From the NCBI GenBank assembly GCA_034509495.1, contig CM067508.1, positions 25,871,886-25,935,885 of the forward strand: a DNA stretch of 64,000 nt, in the 5' to 3' direction. Source of the DNA: Acestrorhynchus altus. Lineage: Eukaryota; Chordata; Actinopteri; Characiformes; Acestrorhynchidae. A program made the position numbers and the translations under genes. Of the stretch, positions 25,601 to 36,713 are shown in pieces (position 1 is the first letter of the stretch; every line of letters starts with the position of its first letter). A model generated the notes under the pieces. It did no database searches, was not told where the DNA came from, and saw only the letters and a list, made by a program, of their open reading frames with translations.

Positions 25601-28600
25601 CCTACAGACGCAGCACTAAACGGACAGTTGTCAATTGCACATTGAAAGAAAGTGGTAATCAAGAGTTGTTGTTACAAAATTAGTATTTAATATTAAAGTG
25701 AGAAAGTACAATAGCACAAATGGTTTTAACTGTCCAGTCAACCAGCTGGTTTGAATGCAGATAAATTTGAGGGAATGTAAACACACAAAAACACTGCAAA
25801 CACACAAGATAAAGCACTTTTTTTTAAACACTGTTTTTTAAAATTGGGGCTAACTAATTAAATGTATTGTGACCATTAGCAATTATTATCAATAGCAAAT
25901 GAGAATATCAACCGTATGATTTCTATTACAATTGCTTTTATGCTCTCCCTTGATTGTAACGTTTATGATTGTGTGGCTTGTGTTTGTGTTATTGACTGGA
26001 TTATGGGTCAAATCCTTGAGTTAGGGACTGTTGTGGCCTTGAGCAAGGACCTTAATCCTTCTTTTAGGGGTACTGTGGCATGACTGACCTGATCCCGCGG
26101 CACTGTAGCATGACTGACCTGAACTGGTCACTCTGATCCCTGCTTTCCAAGAGAAACTGACTGTAGTGTACATAGTGTAATGGAAATAATACTAAAAATG
26201 TTGAAAACAAAATTAACAATGAAAAGGTGTTTAAGCTCTTGACACCATTGGGGGAGGGGGGATGCGCTCATCCCCCAAACACTAATAGTTATTGCATTTT
26301 GGACCCGTTCAGTGCTTTTTTATTGCCTTACTATTGCAACATGCCTGAAAGAGAGCATTATCCATGTAAATGACTTATGAAGTGGCATTTACTAAATTGT
26401 TGAGGAGGGTGTGTTTGCTTCAATGCCCCGAAGCTGCATCACGTTTGCTCATCTCTACACTTCACATCAATTGCAGGGTATTTCTAACATCTTTAAAAAT
26501 ACGTTTACACTTGTGTGCTAACATAGCTTTTAAGAACAAGGACATAATGTTGTTCCTGGTGGATTAGTTGACTGTTACATTGTTGGACATCCATGGTCTA
26601 CAGGTCAGTATTGCTCAGTATTTATATTGTGTTTTGTCACTGTGCACACCCTCGCTGGGGTAAAATCTCTGTATATAAAGATTTCTTATGGCTGTATTAG
26701 TTTACTCTAGTTTAAACTCCATGCTCATCATTCTGATCCACACAGATTCCACCCTGTATACAGCTCTGAGAAGATTTCTCCAAGATTACTACTCTTTTCT
26801 TGGGACTTTCACACTGTTGTCTTGTGTATTTGTTTTTGTCGGAATACACTGAAAATGAACACAGCTACTCAACTCCAAGACCAACAAAAGCATCCCAGTT
26901 TGGACAACATCTGGCCTCATGCTATCCAAATATCTCCGGAAATACAGAAGTGTCGTTTGTCATTAGCACAGGGTATTTATTGCAGTGCTAATAGCACAGT
27001 TTGTGCAGTGTGGTCAGACGGGGGACTGACAGGGTGTCAGTAGTACACACAGAACGTGTGGTCTTTAGCTAACAGCATGGACACACACATTCTGCAAGGG
27101 GAAATTGCAAGCTGTAGACCAGCTGGATGCAGTGCGCACTGATGTGAATGCAAATGGGCGGTAAAGTAAAGGGAAGGAGAGAGAAATCAGATGAATTCTT
27201 TCCAAATCCTAATGCCCGTAATTCAACCCAGGCATTTGATTTGGCCTCTGATTGCATGTGTGCTACATTCAAGACTCCACACTCGGCTCTTTTCAGTTTT
27301 CGTTACATATTTTTGTGGTCTAAAAAGGAGAAGATTGCTTGTTTATGTATTTATTTCTATTTTCTTTGGTTCATTAATTTCTCCTTACCCCTTTGTTATA
27401 GTGTAGACAGAGATAATGAAAAGATCTCACAATCTTTCTCGCTTCCTCCGTGTTTATTCACTCTCCAAAAACTGGACATATTCAATTAGTCTGCAGAGAA
27501 ATCAGACACACAGCGAGTATTTCATTGACACAATTTCAAAAGCCCCAAGGCATTAAACTGAAAACTGGAAAGAGCATAAGAAGATCCTCACTCAGTACAT
27601 ATACTCACATGCTGTCACTGTCCAAAAGAAAACATCTCTGTCTTGTTCAATTCCATCACAAGTGTAGGACTGTGACTAGTTAATCTTGAGTCTAAAAGGG
27701 CTGAATCTGAAAAGAGTGAGACCAGATCCATTTTTTTTGATGTGCTCTAATTGGCAATAACCCAACCCCGTTAGGATTCTTGCCAATAGGAGGGTGAAGA
27801 CATGCCTCCTCTGATACATGTGAAGCCAACCACCACCTCTTAAACTCCTGCATTTGCATCACTGACAGGCAGCCATGTCCCCAGCACCAATAGAACGGCT
27901 AACAGACACCTGTGCAGACCAGCATCACACTGGGTGTGATGTGGGGAGAGAGCGCCATCTACCCACCCAGAGTTTGGCCAGTTTTAGACTCCAGCTGTCG
28001 AAGGCAAGCAGCGTGACCCAGGAATTCGAACCCGTGAGCCTCGGATCATAGTGCTGGTGCCTTAGACCTCTTCAAGATCAAAGCTTATAGGTTATGGTTT
28101 ATTGACTAAACTTTGACCAAGTTAGTTGGCAGCTGATTTAATAGTTGTTTGTTGACTTTTGTCGCACAATCTAGGAATGGTTATGGGGACACGTGGACTG
28201 CAGATAACTTTTAACCATTACAGTTTAACTATAAAAACACAGCAGTTTTACTGCTGCTGTTACTTTTTACAGTTTGTAGTAAACATGAAGAGAGCTGCGA
28301 AAGGGCCACAAGGCAACACAGCCACACATCTGCAGCAACATCATATGGAGTATAAAAAGCAGACATTTTCCAGTAGGTCCACCCAGAGACATTATAAATG
28401 AGAGGACAGTCACAGAGGACAGAGTGTTATGGAAGTTCTCATAACGTTCAACATTGGCTGACCTTAGTCTTGTTCAAAAAAAGCAGTACAGGCTAAAACA
28501 CCCTTTCTAATTTTGGCATGAATGGGCAGAGCTAATATGTGGTAGACAGAATAGTGACATCACAAAAACACTGAATTTATGACTGCTTTTGTTTCCACAT

Positions 28601-29314
28601 GTGACGTGTACAGACTAGACAGTGACCTGTATGTTTTAAAAGTTCTACACCATTTTCATCTTACCATGATATGGACCCTTTAACATTCATTTTAAAGCTA
28701 TTTCTCGCAAAGTGTTCTACAAATGATTCTTAAACTGTTATAAATGATTAACCACTGTAAAAGTCATGTGTAAGTTATGACAGCGAGGGGTTTAAGTGAG
28801 GGCATACAGGTCCTTTGGATCCTTTGAATTTGGAATAAGCCTCTAGTTAGAGACAGATGAGCTTCCACATTAGGCAGAGGTGGCAGAGGTGACGAGCCTG
28901 CAGTTATTCTTAAATAAAATTAGATGGAAGCTTTGCAGCAGGTTCACAGGTCAGGCCTTTAACATGCCACCCTGTCCAAACACCACTCAACACACACAGA
29001 CATCTGCTAATCTGCGTGTGTCCAAGTGACCCCGAACAAGACGCATACGAGAGAAAACAAACGTGCAACAATTGCAAGCAGGTGTGTGCTTCAGTTCCCA
29101 TGCTTGAGTTATCCAGGCTTGATTTGCACTGTGTTTGACTTCAGCCCCAGCGGGACACGCTTTATTTAAACATTAGTGATCTATGCATTCATTCTGCGCA
29201 GCTCTAAGCGATGAAACGGACGAGATCACTGGACGAGAGCTGTTTTGTTCATCACCCAAAGGGAAGCTACAGGAACAGCCTACCAGTCTTCTGCTATTGT
29301 AGTAGACCTAAATG

Positions 29315-29354
<40 letters not shown>

Positions 29355-29819
29355 CCAGCTTTTCACAGTGAGGTGCTTGCCCTCCCATTCACAGTAGTTA
29401 TACTGTGAAACGGACTAATTTAATTTGTGCATAATAATGAAGATTCTAATTATACAGCGTGTGTGAATTATACAGGCGCTTCACACACGCTGTAAGTCAA
29501 AAATTGTGGCCCACATGTGGTGGCCCTTAATAATGCATAGCTGTCTCCAGTGTGGTTCAGTTCACCCAAGAAAAAGCAGTGTTGATGTCAGCATGTTTTT
29601 TTTTTTTTGTTTTCTTTGAGATATGATTCAGTAAGTGTAATCTTCAAGGGTCTTAAGCTAAAAGTAACTGGGTCATATTGGCGCAGTGTGCACTGGGGTA
29701 ATTGGGATGCCTCTCTTCAGTCGTGAAAGAGAAATCATTACCATGCATTTTAGGCCAGTAACAATTTTCAACCAGGGAGCCAGAGGGGTTACGGCGTTTT
29801 GTGATAAATATGAGCAGAG

Positions 29820-29902
<83 letters not shown>

Positions 29903-32900
29903 TGCTTCTCTGATTCTCTGTCTCTATAATGAGCCTAAGGAATATCTGAGTGTTGAAGTTTTGAGGTGCTTCTTCACTGCGTCTCCACCACTCGTTTTTT
30001 TTTTCTCTATCTACTGTACTAAAGCATGTTTGACTGTCTGTAGGGTTCTCTGGAGCCCACACACAGCACACAAACACATTGGCAATATGGGTCATTCTAA
30101 TGAGCATTCCTTCTCTCAGACAGACACATGTCTTGAATCTTTAAATTGCGCTAAGCCATCATTGTTAGCTTGGTGGATCATTGCCTGAAGCACTGTTAAC
30201 CCCTTAAAGTTCTCAGCTTTATTACACCCAAAGGAATAATAGACCACAGTGATTTCAATGTAAATGAGCTGCCTTATTAATAAGGTATAGAAAAATGTAA
30301 CAAACCTATGGACCCAACATTGACAGAGAGTCATTCTGTAAGTACCATCAGGTACTAATTTCATGTAACAGTTTTTAACCATTTTTATCCACATCTTAAA
30401 TGTGTAGATATGGTCGTGCTCCAAAACTGCATCTTTTATAACCACATGCATAAAAACCTAAAACATAAAAATGTTTTATTTTGGCTGCCTGTTTTGCATG
30501 ACTGGGAGATTGGCTTGATATTGGCAGATTCTAAAGGCTGCTCTAATAATCTCACGTCTTCTTTGTGGTTTCATTTGAAACATATTTGCTTAACTGTTAC
30601 TTTTTAAGAAAAGTGTGTTTTCTCATATATTATGTCAATAATAACTTGTGAACAAATAGCTTCAGGTTGTGGAAACACTTTCTGCAACTTTTGTTGCACA
30701 CTCCTTAAGAGTCACCGATCACACTGCCATGATCAAATCATGCCTGGATCCAGATGTCACAACATAAAAAAGTCACGTTGAACTTGTTGTAAACTTGCAT
30801 CAAAAGTAGTAGCTTGACACACCCAGTTCATGTAAATAGTACCAAGTAGAAACAGAAATAGCATAATACAAATGTGATCCAAAGCTTGTGTTTATTCACG
30901 TGCAGGGCTGGAGTTCCATTTTCCATCTTCATATCTTTATAATTTCATTTGTATGAGGACACAGAAAGAATGTTGGAATCTACTGATTGTTCTACAGTCT
31001 GAATACGTTAGGGAGGTGGGGGGCACACTGAGTGACACGAGCGAGAAGACTTCAACAGAGATGGACATAGAGCTTTTTTCAGAGTTACAACAATAGATGA
31101 ATGACCTTAAGGTTCATCCAGCATTGTTGATGCCACTTGTTTTATAGGATGACTCATAGAACTGGTTGTTAATGAGTTAATAAAGGCCTCATTGTTAGAG
31201 CTTTATTTGAAACAGAGCAGATCTTTTTATTTATTTAGTTTTTTCTGTGATTCAAATCGATTCTTTATCCCAAAATGAAGCATTTCTAATGCCTGGAATT
31301 AATAGAGCAGTTAAAGATGTAAGAACAGATTAAAGCTGCTGGCATGTCTAATTTGCAGCTCACTCCAGGAACCTATCTGGAGAGAATCTTCTGAAGGCAT
31401 TCATTTAAAGTTATGTCGCTTCCCTTGAAATAACTCTATCACGGCTGGCACTTTTACATTGGCCATTTCCTACTGTAATCACCCCGCATCTCCAAGCTAA
31501 GTGCCTTCCACCCTCCACGGTAGTTTGAAAGCTGTGACCATCAAGCAGCTAATGTATGGGCCTGTATCTCGTTAGAATTTATGATTAAATATTTATCTCC
31601 CATGATCATGTCATGGCACCCAAGCCAGAAACAATACTGATGCAAGAGGAAATATGCCTGATAATCATACGTTCCCTGCCTATTCCATCCACAGTGTTCC
31701 CCATTTTACAGCCACACGCTGGCTGAGCCGATCCATCACTTGTTTGGAGAATAACATTAATTTAATATAGTGATCAAGAGGGGAACCAGATTACATAGAT
31801 GTATTAGAGGAAGCCAATGTTTTTCTCTTTCTGTATCTCTTTCTAAAAGCCCATATATCTTCTCTGCCTGTCAGATCTTTCCTCTCTAGTGCTAATTGTT
31901 GATTTATTGGCAGTGGTTTAATCCAAGCCTTATTGCTCTTCTCAGGTCAGTGAAAATGCCAAGAAGGACCTGAAAGATGGCCTGGCTCTCTACTACTCGG
32001 ACAACAACATTGGCCTGAGAAACGCCTGGAACATCATTCAAGCTGAGGTGCATTTCAACAATCTCAAATCAGATAGCAATACATTTTGTATTTGAGAAAA
32101 TGGGAAAATTACCTTTCACAATAAAAGTCTAAAAAAAAAAAAAAGAACACATTCATAGCCTTTGTTTGTTTGTTTGTACTCATATTGCATGTGTCACAGT
32201 TAAATGAATTGCATAGTAGATAACATCTCCTACACACATTCTGGAACTATAGTAATAAGAATCCTTGCTGTGTAGTGTTATGGTGTTTTGTATATAATAC
32301 AAAGTTAACTTAATACACTACAAGAATATAATAAAACAGAAGAGAAGTTTGAAGAACCTTAAATTCAATATCACAGAGTTTATCCACCTCCAATATCAGC
32401 AGGTCTCCTGGCCACTAAGCACTTTTGCTTAGAATGATTGGGTGGAGGTGGGGCTTAGTGGGGAGTACGCAACAAGACCATTAACACCTAACAGGGCACC
32501 ACCCACCACTACGTAAAATTCTCTATATTTAATCATTAATTGTGGAGTAACAGATGCAGCAGATCTGAATTTTTAACCACTTGGGGGCACACTTGATAAG
32601 TTTACTTACACTTTAATGCAAAATCCTCAAACAATGTACATGAATGAATAGTAAATGAAAGATACTTGGCAAACCTGAAGTAGTAGTGGACTGTGTGCCT
32701 CTGTTGCTCTTTTAACATTCTTTCCTCTCCTTTCATTCCGATGTCCATCCTGTCTTTTGTCACGGTGCAGTGGAAGTGCTGTGGGGTGACTGGTTACACA
32801 GACTGGCATGAGGCTCTTAAGGAGAAGGTGGTACCAGACCGCTGCTGCCAGGAGCACTATCAAGACTGCGGCCGTAACGTCACCAACGAGTTCTGGAAGC

Positions 32901-35499
32901 GAGTGAGTGGACACAGTTGGCAGAACACTGGGGTGGTTGAGCTAATGTGGGTTTTAGACATTGACTCTTTGCTGTGCTGCTGACCACAGGGTAGTATTTT
33001 GGGGGGTTAACCACATTTACTGTGTCAAATGGGTTTTTTTGCAGTACAGTGTATTTCCAAATACATATGTATAATGTATTTTCTAATGCAAATAGGCTTC
33101 TGAATGGATGGATTATATATATATTTTCTTCATTTCTGGTGGAACCACTTATTTGAAAGGTTCCATATGGAATTGAAACTGGATCCTCAGGTGCACTGCT
33201 ACAAAGAACCCTTCTAGCACCTTTATGTTCAAAAGTCAGAATTATTTAACAGTGTGAAGTCAGCGAATAACATTGAATACAAAGACACTTGTGACTTGGG
33301 ATCTATTTTTCTTGACTCAGGGGTTTGGTGTGCTTGGTCAGGTGGGAAAGCTGTTTTAGAGCCTGGCTCCTTGTTTGAAGTTGTTCAAGTGAAATGCCAT
33401 GACACCAGAAAGCACTGTTCTTCAGGTTTGAATTTTTGTAAAGGACAATAACAATAATACAGTGTTAAACGGTTCAATTTAGTTTGTACCGTTCTGAAAA
33501 AGGCATTCAGAAAAGGCCATTAGGTGTGAAACCATACCAGCGATAATGAGCCCCTCCCACAAACAAGCCAGCCAGTCTTAGGTGTAGATTTATCTATTTG
33601 GGACAAGTGTGAAAACACCCTTAGGCAGCATGTGAACAATCATTCTTGAAGCTGGTGTTGAACGCAGGAAAAATGTATCAGTGTAAGAATCTGAGGCATA
33701 CAGCAGGTCATAGTGGGCCAAATCCAATCTTTTTCATATTGTATTTGAACAGCAAAAAAAAAAAAAAAACACTGACATTTTCAGTTCCAATTTGCACTTC
33801 TTCATATGGTGTGTTGAATAGGATACTACTTTGAAACTGATACATGGTAATGTGACATAGTCTGAACAGCCAGATCAGAATTTATGTGATTTTTAGAAGA
33901 GAATGAATGGTAGCAGTGAGGGAGGTTCTCAGGAGGATAGTGAGGTAAGACCTCATAAATATTTGTTGAGATGTCCTTAAAAAAAGAAATATCTAAGGAA
34001 AAATCGAAAGCTTAAAAGCAAAGTTTAAAGGCATCAAGACTGCAAATAAAAGAAGTAACCTTAAACAGTGAGCTTGAACACATTCTCAGTCATAAGCCCA
34101 GCTGTTAGGTACTGGAACTTCTTAAGTTCCATATGAAGCGCTGCTCTTTTGCTCATGTGCTTCTGTTTAGGAGTGAGCACTGTTTGGATGAGTGTCAGGT
34201 ATATTAGGTCACATTAAAATGATCAAATTTTGTCAGAAATCAGATTTCAGCAACTGTATGTGCTATGTGAATGTAGCCTTCATGAAACTAATGTCTAAAT
34301 GACTTGGTCACAGCATCTCCAAAACATCAGGCAGGTTTTGTGGGGTGTTTGTGTCAGTACCTACCAAAAGTGCTCCACCATGACAGACAGATTTGGTGGA
34401 CGTTTGAAAGGACAGGATATAAAAGAAATCTAAAATGAATGCTAGGTAAATAAACAATGACAGGGAGGGCCTCACCCTACTCCATGCCAGAGTGTTGCCC
34501 CTCAGTTTGTTTTTGTTTAGTAGAAAAGAAGGATTTAGAGTGGAGTTCTGACCAGGGTTTCTGATGCACTGTGGAAGCAGCTTGCAGAATCTCAATCGAG
34601 TGCTATGTTTGAGGTTCTGCATTGCGAGATTACAGTGCAGTTGATGTTTCCACAGCTTCTCTCCAAGGGATCAACAGTAGCTTTTGCTTTTTCATCTTGT
34701 TTGAGAAAGCAGATATGGGAATGGGTTACAATGGCAGGACCTCACCAGCGGAGCATTCAGATGAGACATTTGTGTTGGTTTAACGACGAGTCCTATTGCC
34801 TGCAGTGCCATTAGTGATTTATTCGTTCATTTACATTGAGACCTTAGCCTGTAATAGTCATGGAAAGGGCAAGGTTCTTTACTCCTCACTGGCCTTGATA
34901 AGTTCTTAATAATGAATGAAGTTTCATGCAGAGATTTGGAAAACTCTCTTTTTAAGTTAAGATGAGAAGGTCTCTGCAGTGACTTTTTTCCTACCAAGCA
35001 GCAATGCGTGTGTGCGTGTGTGTATGAGTGTGCGTGAGTGTGTGCTGATATTTCTGGATACCCCACACGGACTCTCTTTCTTCTGGGACATGACTGCCTT
35101 GTAAATGAACTCTGTACACTGTGTCTGTTGTGAGCCATTTGAGTGAGAGCTGTGTTTTTCACTCCCTATTGTTTGTCCCTGTCCATCAGTATGAGCCAGT
35201 ATGTCACATCATGCAGTCATTCTGTATTCATGCTGCACTGGTCTGACACTACAGTTGCTTGCAGTCAGCTAAGGCGGAATAGCATCTTATAGAGCTCTTT
35301 AAGCAGCCACTTCATGTTCTCCGCTCTCAGCAAAGGACTTACGTATTCAGCTATTAGATACACTTGGGTTTTCAAAATCCCAAAATCTCATTTTAAAATG
35401 AGAAAATATTTGCTGCACGTGTACATAATCACTCTGGCAGATTCTGATATCAGGAAGGTCATCATGTGTCTTTCTTGAGTTAAGTGATTTTGGCAATGT

Positions 35500-35591
<92 letters not shown>

Positions 35592-36042
35592 CAAAATAGT
35601 CTTTATCCCAAATCACACACTACTCCCTAAGTAGTGTACTGTGCAAGTCAGAAAATGACTGTAGCTAAATCTAAATAGAGCATTATATATTTGTCACAAA
35701 ATCTGAAATCTAGTGTTAACTGGTGTAGATATTGTAGTTTATGCCATTTTTTTTTTTTCGTAGAGCTCTGTATTCCCCATCCATATCACAGTTTTTTTAA
35801 ATGTTCAGTCCTATGCATTTTCCTCTTTGTATTTTACAGTTTTCAGTAGGCGTTTCTCAATTCAGTAAGCACATATATCTAACAGTGCAATTAACTGCCC
35901 AGAATGAATAAAGTACTTACACTTGTAAGAATTATAAGTACATCAAGTGCTTATTCTTACACTTGTAAACATTTACAATATTGCATGAACTGCAGTAAAA
36001 AATGAAGTAAACCCACATTAAGAACCTACTACACATACTATA

Positions 36043-36086
<44 letters not shown>

Positions 36087-36661
36087 TAATTTGCGACACA
36101 TATGCAAAATACACATCATTTAAAATTAATGACACCCTCTAAATTCAGATATTTGGCCACTGCAGATTCTCATTAGAATAAATGGGATTTTTTTTTGCCA
36201 GCATTCTGTAAAACTTGGAATGAATGCGTCTGTAGGCGGAACATCATCATTGAATTATGTGTTGTTGGCGTTTTCTTGGCTTTCTTGGATATTTTTCCTC
36301 AAAAAATAACATTATAACTTTTTCTTTTACCTGCAGGGTTGCTTTGAAAAGGTGGAGGAGTGGCTGGATGATAACAAGCACCTGCTCGGCACTATTGGCA
36401 TGTGCATCTTGGTTGTCCAGGTAATGTCTGTGTATGAGCATGTGTGTGGGTGAGTGCTGGGCTCCATTCCTCTGTATGCGAGGTTGGAGGTAATGAGCTT
36501 TGCTTGTTTCACGCTGTCTAACGCTGCTGTGCTGAAATATTGACGTCTGTTTTAGCAGCAGTAGCACAGTCAGCTGAAAACTGAGTGTTGGAGTGTATGA
36601 TTGTCTCCAGAGTGTGAATCTTGGATAGATTTTCATGCTTTTGGAGCTGTTTGTATTTGTA

Positions 36662-36713
<52 letters not shown>

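Larger units (their letters stand above)
19776..31945 (+). other. Large tspan9 intron (12.2 kb)
   Basis: It holds a Tc1-like MITE at 23471-23868, SINE-like repeats at 25985-26160 and 27770-28075, (TA)n at 29319-29352 and (GT)n at 29820-29901. A short cctattgctctg repeat lies at 20218-20260. The rest shows no gene. The AT-balanced stretch about 31200-31760, just before the next exon, reads like conserved non-coding DNA but cannot be judged without alignment. Confidence 0.8.
32903..36336 (+). other. tspan9 intron before the TM4 exon
   Basis: It holds a repeat fragment at 33135-33235, an A(16) run near 33754, a (TG)-rich stretch near 35006-35045, and (TA)n at 35502-35590 and 36045-36085. No gene is seen. 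Confidence 0.8.
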
